From contig NZ_JBQHTK010000006.1 of the NCBI RefSeq assembly GCF_052065755.1, positions 70,275 to 134,274 on the forward strand: 64,000 nt of DNA, in the 5' to 3' direction. The DNA is from Allocoprococcus sp004560705 (GTDB lineage Bacteria; Bacillota; Clostridia; Lachnospirales; Lachnospiraceae). Within the stretch, counting starts at the first letter, position 1. Each line of letters begins with the position of its first letter. Made by a program: the position numbers and the translations under genes. The notes beneath the pieces were generated by a model. It worked only from the letters and a program-made list of their open reading frames with translations, had not been told where the DNA came from and did no database searches. Of the stretch, positions 17,401-25,533 are shown piece after piece.

Positions 17401-18023
17401 AAATTAAAGCACTCGGTTCGGTCAATGTCAATGCAATAGAGGATTTTAAAAATCTTGCGGAACGATATGAGTTCCTGAAAGGTCAGCATGACGATCTGGT
17501 CGAAGCGGAGACAACACTTACGAAGATTATCGAGGAACTGGATGAAGCGATGAGAAAACAGTTCACCGAGCAGTTCGGGCGTATCGCGCAGGAATTCAAT
17601 CAGGTTTTCAAAGAACTATTTGGTGGAGGAAAGGGTACACTGGAGCTGATGGAGGATGCAGATGTTCTGGAAGCGGGCATCCGGATCATCGCACAGCCAC
17701 CGGGCAAGAAACTGCAGAATATGATGCAGCTTTCCGGTGGAGAGAAGGCGTTGACCGCGATTGCGCTGCTTTTTGCGATCCAGAATCTGAAACCATCGCC
17801 CTTCTGTCTGCTGGATGAGATCGAAGCAGCACTGGATGATTCCAATGTAACCAGATTTGCACAGTATTTACATAAACTTACAAAATATACACAGTTCATT
17901 GTGATCACGCATCGTAGAGGTACCATGACGGCGGCAGACCGCCTCTACGGTATTACCATGCAGGAGAAAGGCGTGTCTACGCTTGTGTCTGTCGATCTTC
18001 TGGAAAATGAACTGGATCAGTAG
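14463..18023 (+). CDS. smc: Chromosome partition protein SMC
   Basis: An 1186-residue SMC ATPase that, with ScpA and ScpB, loops and organises the chromosome. The N-terminal head has Walker A GPNGSGKS (residues 31-38). Long coiled coils fill about 170-500 and 670-1010, with a hinge at about 515-640 (starting near VPGLVGVVADI). The C-terminal head has the signature LSGGEKALTAIALLFAI and Walker B CLLDEIEAALDD. All parts are in one uninterrupted frame. It lies between rnc (10 bp) and ftsY (16 bp), evidently one operon. scpAB are not in the window. Confidence 0.97.
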   Translation: MYLKSIEIQGFKSFANKIVFEFHNGITGIVGPNGSGKSNVSDAVRWVLGEQRVKQLRGGSMQDVIFSGTENRKPLSYASVAITLDNSDHKLPVDFEEVKVTRKLYRSGESEYLINGSACRLKDINEMFYDTGIGKEGYSIIGQGQIDKILNGKPEERRELFDEAAGIVKFKRRKNMSLKKLEEEQQNLVRVNDILGELEKQFGPLQKQAETAKIYLKKKEELKRYDINMFLMETMRLKEQMKDVDQKLTIAKNELDEANQQYEDMKNEYELIENQVDEIDASIEKAKSQLNETTLLKQQLEGQIELLKEQIKSARMNDEHYEKRARTIDLELEERIKQKKTLEKEHKEIAEKLSSEEARQEQAKTVLVSVQSQIAQITAKIEHHQNEIMEVLNGRASTKAKLQHYDTMLEQIKVQRAQLYKRLVEAESDAQRHRDERKIYEDELRRISQKIVDSVNKVKAYEADIERMQKEIADKNEKLRIGQTAFHREQSRLESLKNITERYDGYGNSIRKVMEKKSSVPGLVGVVADIIKVDKKYEIAVETALGGSIQNIVTSDEETAKEMIGYLKKNKFGRATFLPLTAIRPGQGIGKPEVLKEKGVIGTADTLVSVEPKFEKLAAHLLGRTLVVDHIDTGIALARKYHQTLRIVTLEGDLMNPGGAMSGGAFKNSSNLLSRRREIEEFEKTVLLLENEMKEAQAEVDAARSKRAELYAKVEEIQQNLQKDYVEQNTAKMNLDQVDAKQKYTRENTEGMHKEREELEHRVHEIEENQESIQVELETSEQLEKELSTKVDELQMQLEKERAEESTAVQKNENIHLTYAALDQKNAFIEENLNRISEEIVKFEEELASLDASKGENSGEIEEKEKQIAEIRKTIDDSGELFTELKTQIEESREKREKLNQKNKAFLGKRDELSKHMAELDKEVFRLDSRKTGYEEASEKQINYMWEEYELTYNRALEIRDENLTDLSMMKKRIQELKAEIKALGSVNVNAIEDFKNLAERYEFLKGQHDDLVEAETTLTKIIEELDEAMRKQFTEQFGRIAQEFNQVFKELFGGGKGTLELMEDADVLEAGIRIIAQPPGKKLQNMMQLSGGEKALTAIALLFAIQNLKPSPFCLLDEIEAALDDSNVTRFAQYLHKLTKYTQFIVITHRRGTMTAADRLYGITMQEKGVSTLVSVDLLENELDQ

Positions 18024-18039
18024 GAATGGGAGGCATTAT

Positions 18040-18987
18040 ATGGCTGAAGAGAAAATGGGATTTTTTAAACGACTTGTGTCCGGGCTTACTAAGACCAGAA
18101 ACAATATTGTATCGGGCATTGACAGTATTTTCCACGGATTTACCAATATTGACGAAGATTTTTATGAAGAGCTGGAAGAAATTCTGATCATGGGAGATCT
18201 GGGAGTAAAGGCCACTTATGCGATTCTTGAGGATCTGCGCAAAAAAGTTAAAGAGCAGCACATCAAAGAGCCGATCGCATGTAAGCAGCTTCTGATCGAC
18301 AGCATCAAAGAACAGATGTATGTAGGAGAGACGGCTTATGAATTTGAAGAAAGAACATCGGTAGTTCTGGTGATTGGAGTAAATGGGGTTGGCAAGACGA
18401 CAACCATTGGAAAGCTAGCGGGAAAACTGAGAGACCAGAACAAAAAAGTTGTCCTTGCGGCAGCAGATACATTCCGTGCGGCAGCCGGTGAACAGCTAAG
18501 AGAATGGGCAAACCGTTCCGGGGCCGATCTGATCGGCGGGCAGGAAGGAGCGGATCCGGCAGCCATCGTTTATGATGCGGTCCAGGCTGCTAAAGCGAGA
18601 AAGGCCGACGTACTGCTGTGTGATACGGCGGGAAGACTTCATAATAAAAAGAATCTGATGGAAGAGCTGAAGAAGATCAATCGTGTGCTGGAGAGAGAAT
18701 ATCCGGAAGCGTACCGCGAGACTCTGGTCGTGCTGGATGGAACGACCGGTCAGAATGCACTTGCACAGGCCAGAGAATTCAGTGAAGTTGCAGACATTAC
18801 CGGTATCATTCTGACGAAGATGGACGGTACCGCAAAAGGAGGAATTGCCGTTGCGATTCAGGCAGAACTCGGAATACCTGTTAAATATATCGGAGTGGGA
18901 GAATCCATTGATGATCTGCAGAAATTTGATTCAGATCAGTTTGTAAACGCTTTATTTACGACAGAAGAAGGAGAAGAGACATGTTAA
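18040..18987 (+). CDS. ftsY: Signal recognition particle receptor FtsY
   Basis: GTPase receptor that docks Ffh-ribosome complexes at the membrane for protein insertion. The 315-residue protein has a short N-terminal part and an NG domain with G1 GVNGVGKTTTIGKLA (about 110-124), DTFRAAAGEQL, DTAGR and TKMDGTAKGG. The ATG at 18040 has GGGAGG 6 bp upstream; earlier in-frame starts lie within smc. The long acidic A domain of E. coli FtsY is absent, as usual in Firmicutes. Its stop overlaps the next gene's start by 7 bp. Confidence 0.96.
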   Translation: MAEEKMGFFKRLVSGLTKTRNNIVSGIDSIFHGFTNIDEDFYEELEEILIMGDLGVKATYAILEDLRKKVKEQHIKEPIACKQLLIDSIKEQMYVGETAYEFEERTSVVLVIGVNGVGKTTTIGKLAGKLRDQNKKVVLAAADTFRAAAGEQLREWANRSGADLIGGQEGADPAAIVYDAVQAAKARKADVLLCDTAGRLHNKKNLMEELKKINRVLEREYPEAYRETLVVLDGTTGQNALAQAREFSEVADITGIILTKMDGTAKGGIAVAIQAELGIPVKYIGVGESIDDLQKFDSDQFVNALFTTEEGEETC

Positions 18988-20195
18988 CGTTAGAGAAATT
19001 TGAAGAAGCAAGCGAGATTGTAAAACGGGTCACCAAACCTACCAAACTGGTTTACAGTGAGCATTTAAGCGCACAGACCGGAGCTAAAGTATATCTGAAA
19101 CCGGAAAACATGCAGTATACAGGTGCCTATAAGCTCAGAGGCGCTTATTATAAGATCAGTACCTTGTCAGAGGAAGAACGCGCCAGAGGACTGATCGCTG
19201 CATCCGCAGGAAACCACGCACAGGGTGTCGCATATGCCGCAAAAGCCTTTGGATGTAAGGCTACCATCGTTATGCCGACCGTTACCCCACTCATCAAAGT
19301 CAATCGTACCAAGAGTTACGGAGCGGAAGTGGTACTTCACGGAGATGTCTATGATGATGCCTGTGCAAAGGCTTATGAGCTGGCGGAGGAGCACGGCTAT
19401 ACATTTGTTCATCCGTTTGATGATCTTGATGTTGCAACAGGACAGGGAACGATCGCGATGGAAATCGTGCAGGAACTTCCGACGGTCGATTATATCTTTG
19501 TGCCGATCGGCGGAGGCGGACTGATCACGGGTATTTCTACACTTGCGAAAATGCTGAATCCTAAGATCAAAGTGATCGGTGTGGAACCGGCAGCAGCAGC
19601 CAGTATGAAAGCGGCCGTAGCGGCAGGCCATGTTGTGACTCTTCCGAGCGCAAATACGATCGCAGATGGTACCGCTGTAAAAACAGTTGGTGAAAAGACG
19701 CTTCAGTATGTTATGGAAAATGTAGACGATATCCTTACAGTAGAAGATGATGAACTGGTCGGTGCATTCCTTGATATGGTCGAGAATCACAAAATGGTTG
19801 TCGAAAACTCAGGACTTCTTTCTGTGGCTGCTTTAAAACAGATGGATCTGACAGGCAAAAAGGTTGTTTGTATCTTAAGCGGCGGTAATATGGATGTCAT
19901 TACCATGTCATCCATCGTACAGCATGGATTGATTCAGAGAGACCGTATTTTCTCTGTATCCGTACTTCTTCCGGATAAACCGGGTGAACTTGTGCGCGTC
20001 GCAAAGACAATTGCTGATGAACAGGGAAATGTAATTAAACTGGAGCATAATCAGTTTGTCAGCATTAATCGAAATGCTGCCGTTGAACTCAGAGTCACCA
20101 TGGAAGCATTTGGAACGGAACACAAAAACAGAATTATTCAGGCATTGGAGCGAGAAGGATTCCGTCCTAAAACAATCAGTGCCAAACTCTATTAG
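18981..20195 (+). CDS. ilvA: Threonine ammonia-lyase with ACT domain
   Basis: A PLP enzyme that deaminates threonine to 2-oxobutyrate, for isoleucine synthesis or threonine breakdown. Of 404 residues, the first 310 form the catalytic domain, with the PLP lysine K51 in TGAYKLRGA and the glycine loop PIGGGGLITG (about 175-184). Residues 325-404 are one ACT domain (FSVSVLLPDKPGELV), a likely allosteric site. The size fits the single-ACT class, between catabolic TdcB (about 330, no ACT) and long biosynthetic IlvA (about 510). The ATG overlaps the ftsY stop by 7 bp, so translation is probably coupled although the functions are unrelated. Confidence 0.92.
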   Translation: MLTLEKFEEASEIVKRVTKPTKLVYSEHLSAQTGAKVYLKPENMQYTGAYKLRGAYYKISTLSEEERARGLIAASAGNHAQGVAYAAKAFGCKATIVMPTVTPLIKVNRTKSYGAEVVLHGDVYDDACAKAYELAEEHGYTFVHPFDDLDVATGQGTIAMEIVQELPTVDYIFVPIGGGGLITGISTLAKMLNPKIKVIGVEPAAAASMKAAVAAGHVVTLPSANTIADGTAVKTVGEKTLQYVMENVDDILTVEDDELVGAFLDMVENHKMVVENSGLLSVAALKQMDLTGKKVVCILSGGNMDVITMSSIVQHGLIQRDRIFSVSVLLPDKPGELVRVAKTIADEQGNVIKLEHNQFVSINRNAAVELRVTMEAFGTEHKNRIIQALEREGFRPKTISAKLY

Positions 20196-20211
20196 ATAAG
20201 GGATGAGAATC

Positions 20212-20682
20212 ATGAAACAAGGCAGAATGCCGAAAGTCGGTGAGTGTTACAGACATTTTAAAGGGAATCGTTATCGCGTACTTGCAATTGCAAAGCATAC
20301 AGAGCGTGCAGAAGAGCTTGTCGTCTATGAAGGACTTTACGGAGAACATCCGGTATTTGCACGACCTTTGGAAATGTTTCTGGAGCAGGTCGATAAGAGA
20401 AAATTCCCGGATGCAGATCAGGAATATCGGTTTGAACTGGAGGAAGAGACCGCAGTGGCGGATGAGGAGGAACAGAGTCTGATCATGCGATTTCTTGATC
20501 TGAGCAGCAACGAAGAAAAACTGCGGTTCCTTCAAAAATATAAAACAGAACTCACAGATGAATTCCTTTCCGCCGCTGCGCAGAGTATGGATTTTACAGA
20601 AAATGCACAGACGATGGAAATGCGATACCAGCAGTTGGTAAAATACATCAAGACATTGATGAAGTATGAAAAACGGATGTAG
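20212..20682 (+). CDS. DUF1653 domain protein
   Basis: A 156-residue protein. The first 65 residues match the DUF1653 pattern (VGECYRHFKGNRYRVL, then ELVVYEGLYG and VFARPLEMFLEQV), a small beta-barrel-like domain of unknown function. The remaining 90 residues are acidic and helical, without a motif I know. The ATG at 20212 is chosen over 20203 because AAGGG then lies 9 bp upstream. It follows ilvA by 16 bp and probably ends that operon. Function unknown. Confidence 0.8.
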   Translation: MKQGRMPKVGECYRHFKGNRYRVLAIAKHTERAEELVVYEGLYGEHPVFARPLEMFLEQVDKRKFPDADQEYRFELEEETAVADEEEQSLIMRFLDLSSNEEKLRFLQKYKTELTDEFLSAAAQSMDFTENAQTMEMRYQQLVKYIKTLMKYEKRM

Positions 20683-20703
20683 CAGAAAAAATAATCTAGC
20701 CTA

Positions 20704-20738
20704 TTGACAATAAATGTATCGTTGTATACAATGATACA
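20704..20738 (+). promoter_or_regulatory. Promoter and autoregulatory operator of the GntR gene
   Basis: -35 TTGACA (20704-20709), a 17-bp spacer and -10 TACAAT (20727-20732). A 24-bp palindrome (20715-20738), half site TGTATCGTTGTA with a single mismatch between arms, covers the spacer and the whole -10. A bound repressor would block polymerase. The size and TGTATac core fit operators of GntR/FadR-type regulators, so the downstream GntR protein is the likely binder. Confidence 0.8.
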
Positions 20739-20812
20739 AAAATGAGCCAGGTTTACTTGGGTCAGATTTTATATTGACCCCAACAAAAAATATAGTTTTC
20801 AGGAGCAGAATC

Positions 20813-21451
20813 ATGGATAAATATTCACTGAGGGGACAGGTTTTTCAGGAGATCCGCGAGGACATTCTGAAAGGCAAATTTAAGGAAAATGAAGAATTAC
20901 GAGAAGCAACACTGGGTAAGGAACTTGGAGTCAGCAGGACGCCGGTTCGGGAAGCACTCCGTCAGCTGGAGCTGGAGGGGCTGGTTCACATTATTCCGAA
21001 CAAAGGGGCCTATGTGACGGGCATTACGGAGAAGGACGTGCATGATATCTATATGACGCGTTCCATGCTTGAAGGCCTATGTGCACGTTGGGCGGCTGAG
21101 CACATTTCAGAGGAGCAGATTCAGGAAATGGAAGAAGTCCTGCTTCTTACAGAATACCACTTGGATCGTGGAAATGCCGAACAGCTTGCAGAACTTGACG
21201 GAAAGTTTCATGAGGTTCTTTATGACGCAAGTCAGAGCCGGATACTCAGACATATTCTTTCTGATTTTCATAAATATGTTCAGGTGGCAAGAAAACGATC
21301 CGTGAAGAAAGAAGACAGGGCAAAAAAATCTCTGGAAGAACACCGGGAGATCCTGAATGCACTACGGACCGGAGATGCGGACCGTGCAGAAGAACTGGCA
21401 CATATTCATATCCTGAATGTTATGGAGAATCTTCATATTGAGCAGGAATAA
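20813..21451 (+). CDS. GntR family regulator (FadR/FCD subfamily)
   Basis: A 212-residue transcription factor. Residues 1-70 form a winged helix with the GntR signature LGKELGVSRTPVREALRQLELEGLV (seen in two pieces around residue 40). Residues 80-205 form the all-helical FCD ligand domain, including the conserved DGKFHEVLYDASQS region with metal-binding histidines. FCD ligands are usually carboxylic acids. The ATG at 20813 has AGGAG 7-8 bp upstream. icd follows after 25 bp, so the regulator is probably cotranscribed with isocitrate dehydrogenase and may sense a citrate-cycle acid; that last point is inference. Confidence 0.9.
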   Translation: MDKYSLRGQVFQEIREDILKGKFKENEELREATLGKELGVSRTPVREALRQLELEGLVHIIPNKGAYVTGITEKDVHDIYMTRSMLEGLCARWAAEHISEEQIQEMEEVLLLTEYHLDRGNAEQLAELDGKFHEVLYDASQSRILRHILSDFHKYVQVARKRSVKKEDRAKKSLEEHREILNALRTGDADRAEELAHIHILNVMENLHIEQE

Positions 21452-21476
21452 CAGGCAAAAGAAAGGAAGAGTAAGC

Positions 21477-22673
21477 ATGAGCAAGATTCAGATGACGACA
21501 CCAATTGTTGAGATGGACGGAGATGAGATGACAAGGATCCTGTGGAAGATGATCAAGGAGCATCTTCTTCTTCCGTATATTGATTTGAAGACAGAATATT
21601 ATGATCTGGGCCTGAAACACAGAGACGAGACAAACGATCAGGTTACTGTGGATTCTGCAATCGCAACGAAGAAATATAAGGTTGCAGTAAAATGTGCAAC
21701 GATCACTCCGAACGCAGCCCGTGTGAAAGAGTATAATCTGAAAGAAATGTGGAAGAGCCCGAATGGAACCATTCGTGCGATCCTTGACGGTACTGTATTC
21801 CGTGCACCCATCGTTGTAAAAGGAATTGAACCTTGTGTAAAGAACTGGAAAAAGCCGATCACGATTGCAAGACATGCTTACGGGGATGTTTACAAAGGTT
21901 CTGAAATGAAGATCCCGGGTGCCGGAAAGGTAGAACTGGTTTATACCGCAGAGGACGGAACCGAGACGAGAGAGCTGGTTCATAATTTTACCGGATCCGG
22001 AATTGTTCAGGGCATGCATAATATTGATCAGTCAATCGAGAGTTTTGCAAGAAGCTGTTTTAACTATGCACTGGATACGAAACAGGATCTCTGGTTTGCA
22101 ACGAAAGATACGATTTCCAAGAAATACGACCATACCTTTAAAGATATTTTTCAGGAGATTTTTGATGCAGATTACAAAGAGAAGTTTGAAGAAGCCGGAA
22201 TCGAGTATTTCTATACGCTGATCGACGATGCCGTAGCACGTGTGATGAAGTCTGAAGGCGGTTATATCTGGGCATGTAAGAACTATGACGGTGATGTGAT
22301 GAGTGACATGGTTTCTTCCGCATTCGGATCACTGGCCATGATGACTTCCGTGCTGGTATCTCCGGAAGGATACTATGAATATGAGGCAGCACACGGAACG
22401 GTACAGCGGCACTATTACAAGCACCTGAAAGGAGAAGAAACATCTACTAACTCCGTGGCAACGATCTTTGCATGGACGGGGGCACTCAGAAAACGTGGTG
22501 AGATGGATGGAAATCAGGAGCTGATGGATTTTGCCGATAAGCTGGAAAAGGCAACGATCGATACAATTGAAAGCGGAAATATGACTAAAGATCTTGCACT
22601 GATCACGACGCTTCCAAATCCGACTGTATTGAACAGCGAAGATTTTATCAAAGCGATCGCTGAGAGATTGTAA
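21477..22673 (+). CDS. icd: Isocitrate dehydrogenase, NADP-dependent (eukaryote-like homodimer type)
   Basis: Oxidises isocitrate to 2-oxoglutarate and CO2, supplying NADPH and the carbon skeleton for glutamate. The 398-residue protein belongs to the homodimeric subfamily related to mitochondrial enzymes: TITPNAARVKEY, KSPNGTIRAILDGTVFR and AAHGTVQRHY (NADP loop) are typical. The ATG at 21477 follows GAAAGGAAG; in-frame codons back to 21417 lie inside the GntR gene. It is expected to be controlled by that GntR regulator. No aconitase or citrate synthase is next to it. Confidence 0.95.
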   Translation: MSKIQMTTPIVEMDGDEMTRILWKMIKEHLLLPYIDLKTEYYDLGLKHRDETNDQVTVDSAIATKKYKVAVKCATITPNAARVKEYNLKEMWKSPNGTIRAILDGTVFRAPIVVKGIEPCVKNWKKPITIARHAYGDVYKGSEMKIPGAGKVELVYTAEDGTETRELVHNFTGSGIVQGMHNIDQSIESFARSCFNYALDTKQDLWFATKDTISKKYDHTFKDIFQEIFDADYKEKFEEAGIEYFYTLIDDAVARVMKSEGGYIWACKNYDGDVMSDMVSSAFGSLAMMTSVLVSPEGYYEYEAAHGTVQRHYYKHLKGEETSTNSVATIFAWTGALRKRGEMDGNQELMDFADKLEKATIDTIESGNMTKDLALITTLPNPTVLNSEDFIKAIAERL

Positions 22674-22684
22674 ATAAAAACAGG

Positions 22685-22711
22685 AAAAACGCGCCGATAA
22701 GGCGCGTTTTT
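22685..22711. terminator. Two-way terminator between icd and the ABC-F gene
   Basis: A perfect 11-bp stem AAAAACGCGCC / GGCGCGTTTTT with loop GATAA. The A run on one side and T run on the other make it work for both convergent genes. Confidence 0.93.
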
Positions 22712-22716
22712 AACAG

Positions 22717-24642
22717 TTATTCAGCCAGCTCTTCCCATTTTTCATAGAGCTCTTCCAGCTCTTCTTCATTTGCAGCCTTTTCCTTTGCCAGTTCCTGACA
22801 CCGGACGGAATTGGTATAGATTTCTTCCTGCATAAGAAGCGTATCGATCTCCTGGTTTCGTTCTTCCAGCCGGGTAATGCGTTCTTCCGTCTTTTTCAGT
22901 TCGTTCTGACGCTTCCGGATTCTTGCTTGTTCTTCTTTCTGTTCCTGCCAGCTCATTTTGGACTGGGACATTGAAGAAGTGCCTTCATTCGTAGATTGCT
23001 TGTCTGAAATATTGCCACCGGCGTATGCCGTCGTGAGTTCCTCTTTCTTTTCGAGATAGTAATCGTAGTTTCCAATATAATTTACAAAAGTATGGTTCAC
23101 CAGGTCAAGAATACGCGTGGCTGTCTGGTTGATGAAATAACGGTCATGGGACACATAAAGTACGGTTCCGGTGTACTCATTCAATGCATTTTCCAAAATT
23201 TCTTTCGAAGCGATGTCCAGGTGGTTCGTAGGCTCGTCCAAAATCAGGAAGTTCGCCTCGGAGAGCATCAGCTTTGCAAGAGATACTCGTCCGCGTTCTC
23301 CGCCGCTCAAATCACCGATCATCTTAAATACATCATCGCCTGTGAATAAAAATGCAGCTAGAACATTCCGGATCTGTGTATTCGTAAGTGTCGGATAATC
23401 ATCGGAGATCTCTTCAAAGATCGTTTTTTCCATGTGAAGTACGTGATGTTCCTGATCGTAGTAACCGATATGTACATTGGTTCCCAGTGTAAAGCTTCCC
23501 GAATCCGCCGCGATCACATTGTTCAAAATCTTAAGCAGTGTCGTTTTCCCTGTTCCGTTATCGCCTACGATGGCTACATGTTCACCTCGCTTAATCTCGA
23601 AGCTGACATCCTGAAAAAGGACCTGGGGAGCAAATGATTTTCCAAGGCCTTCAACGCGAAGCACGTCGTTCCCGCTAACACAGGAAGGCTCCAGGCTTAA
23701 ATGAATATCGGTATTCAGCTCAACCGGTTTTTCAACAGGTGTGATTTTGTTTAACAGCTTTTCCCGGCTTTCCGCACGTCGGATTGATTTCTCCCGGTTG
23801 AAGGAACGAAGCTTTTCGATGACTGCCTCCTGATGCTTGATTTCCCGTTGCTGATTCAGATATTCTTTCAGCCTTGCGTCTCTGAGCTGCTGTTTCTTCT
23901 GGGCATAATCTGAATAATTTCCCATATATGTCATCAGTGTACCGTTTTCAATCTCCAGCACTTTCGTTACGACACGATTCAAAAAATAACGGTCGTGGGA
24001 GACGATGAGCACTGCACCGGAGTAATTCAGCAGGTAGTTCTCAAGCCATGCGATTGAATTCATATCCAAGTGATTGGTAGGCTCATCCAGCAGTAAAATA
24101 TCCGGTTTCGTCAGCAGAAGTTTGCCGAGGGAAACACGTGTCTTCTGGCCGCCGGAAAGGGCGTCCACCGGTTTCTGAAATTCATCCTCAGTAAACCCAA
24201 GGCCTTTAAGAACACCGACCAGTTCGCTTTTATAAGAATAGCCGTCAGCACGTTCAAATGCAGCGGTAAGTCTATGATAAGTGTCAAGTTTCATCTGAAG
24301 TGCGTCACCGGTCAGCGTACTGATTTCCAGTTCCAGTGCACGAATCTGACGTTCCATTTCGATAATCTCAGATTTGGCGGTGCGGACTTCTTCGTAAATG
24401 GTATTCCCGCTCATCAGGTCCTGGTGCTGGGCAAGATAGCCCATTGTTTTTCCTTTGGTAAGAATTACATCACCGTCATCACTATTCAATTCACCGACGA
24501 TCATTTTCAAAATTGTGGATTTCCCGGCGCCGTTCAGACCGACCAGCGCCGCTTTCTCACGGTCTTCTATATGAAAGGAGCCTTTATTCACAATAACCTG
24601 CTCCCCAAAGGATTTCGTTAAATTGTGGCATGCCAGTATCAT
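22717..24642 (-). CDS. ABC-F family ATPase
   Basis: A 641-residue cytoplasmic protein with two ABC domains and no membrane segments, the ABC-F layout of ribosome-binding translation factors. Domain 1 has GLNGAGKST, LSGGQKTRVSLGKLL and LLLDEPTNHLD; domain 2 has GDNGTGKTT, LSGGERGRVSLAKLM and LILDEPTNHLD, with a linker between them and a charged coiled coil at the C-terminus (about 555-640). This resembles YdiF/Uup-like housekeeping members more than known antibiotic-resistance ABC-Fs, but that cannot be settled without a tree. The ATG at 24642 has GGAGG 7 bp upstream; a TTG two codons earlier is too close to it. Transcribed alone on the - strand. Confidence 0.93.
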   Translation of the reverse strand: MILACHNLTKSFGEQVIVNKGSFHIEDREKAALVGLNGAGKSTILKMIVGELNSDDGDVILTKGKTMGYLAQHQDLMSGNTIYEEVRTAKSEIIEMERQIRALELEISTLTGDALQMKLDTYHRLTAAFERADGYSYKSELVGVLKGLGFTEDEFQKPVDALSGGQKTRVSLGKLLLTKPDILLLDEPTNHLDMNSIAWLENYLLNYSGAVLIVSHDRYFLNRVVTKVLEIENGTLMTYMGNYSDYAQKKQQLRDARLKEYLNQQREIKHQEAVIEKLRSFNREKSIRRAESREKLLNKITPVEKPVELNTDIHLSLEPSCVSGNDVLRVEGLGKSFAPQVLFQDVSFEIKRGEHVAIVGDNGTGKTTLLKILNNVIAADSGSFTLGTNVHIGYYDQEHHVLHMEKTIFEEISDDYPTLTNTQIRNVLAAFLFTGDDVFKMIGDLSGGERGRVSLAKLMLSEANFLILDEPTNHLDIASKEILENALNEYTGTVLYVSHDRYFINQTATRILDLVNHTFVNYIGNYDYYLEKKEELTTAYAGGNISDKQSTNEGTSSMSQSKMSWQEQKEEQARIRKRQNELKKTEERITRLEERNQEIDTLLMQEEIYTNSVRCQELAKEKAANEEELEELYEKWEELAE

Positions 24643-24722
24643 TTTCAAACCTCCTTATACTGTAGAAATAGGTACTGTCTACCTCATTATATCGGAAATA
24701 CAATAAAAAACAACTATTAAGT

Positions 24723-24751
24723 TTGACTTTTTTATGTCATTTTTATATAAT
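24723..24751 (+). promoter_or_regulatory. Promoter of rex
   Basis: -35 TTGACT (24723-24728), a 17-bp spacer and perfect -10 TATAAT (24746-24751). No Rex-like site was seen here, so rex does not look self-regulated. Confidence 0.8.
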
Positions 24752-24785
24752 GAAATTTAGAATAAGAATGGAAGGTGGATGTCAG

Positions 24786-25436
24786 GTGGAAGAAAGAGAA
24801 ATATCTCAGGCAGTAATCAGAAGACTTCCGAGATACTATCGTTATCTTGGCGAATTGCTGGAACACGGTGTGGAACGAATATCCTCCAACGATTTGAGCA
24901 AGAGAATGAAAGTAACTGCATCCCAGATTCGTCAGGACCTTAATAATTTTGGTGGATTTGGACAACAGGGATACGGGTATAATGTAAAATACTTATATAC
25001 GGAAATAGGGAAAATTCTGGGACTGGACAACCAACATAACATGGTCATTATCGGTGCCGGTAATCTTGGACAGGCACTGGCTAATTATGCAGCATTTGAA
25101 AAAAGAGGTTTTGTATTAAAAGGATTATTTGACGTGAATCCACGACTTGTGGGAATTACGATCCGCGGTGTGGAGATCCGGATGATGGATGAACTGAGTG
25201 ATTTTATTCAGAAGAATGATATTGAAATCGGAGTACTTGCGATTCCGAAGACAAGAGCCATAGATGTTGCGAATGTTCTGGTTGATAATGGTGTGCGGGC
25301 GATCTGGAATTTTGCACATACAGATTTGAATCTTCCGGATAATATTATTGTTGAGAACGTGCATTTATCGGAGAGTCTGATGAGACTTTCATACAATATA
25401 ACACGTTATAATATGGAACATACAGATAATTCATAA
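24786..25436 (+). CDS. rex: Redox-sensing transcriptional repressor Rex
   Basis: Dimeric repressor that leaves its operators when NADH rises relative to NAD+, turning on fermentation genes. The 216-residue protein has an N-terminal winged helix (about 1-80; ISQAVIRRLPRYYRYL and SSNDLSKRMKVTASQIRQDL) and a Rossmann domain with GAGNLGQAL (about 90). The start is set at the GTG 24786, with GGAAGGTGG 7 bp upstream; ATG 24768 would leave a leader of about 10 bases and no site. Likely targets in this window are listed under the Rex operators (ackA, nfnAB, adh, gldA). Confidence 0.95.
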   Translation: MEEREISQAVIRRLPRYYRYLGELLEHGVERISSNDLSKRMKVTASQIRQDLNNFGGFGQQGYGYNVKYLYTEIGKILGLDNQHNMVIIGAGNLGQALANYAAFEKRGFVLKGLFDVNPRLVGITIRGVEIRMMDELSDFIQKNDIEIGVLAIPKTRAIDVANVLVDNGVRAIWNFAHTDLNLPDNIIVENVHLSESLMRLSYNITRYNMEHTDNS

Positions 25437-25486
25437 TTCGACAGAATGTGTTACACACATTTTGCCTGAATCGGCGTAATGAGAGA

Positions 25487-25513
25487 AGAGTTCCGGCTGC
25501 GGGGCTCTTTATT
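25487..25513 (+). terminator. Weak terminator-like hairpin after rex
   Basis: AGAGTTCC pairs with GGGGCTCT (two G-U pairs) around a 6-base loop, followed by TTATT. A smaller AATGTGT/ACACATT hairpin lies at 25445-25461. It sits 20 bp before nnr, so nnr expression may depend on read-through. Confidence 0.45.
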
Positions 25514-25533
25514 GCGTATTGGAAGGTGAGAAT

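Noticed and set aside
22717..24642. ABC-F protein as an antibiotic resistance gene
   Set aside because: The linker and C-terminal coiled coil look like housekeeping YdiF/Uup types, and no attenuator leader or mobile context is present.
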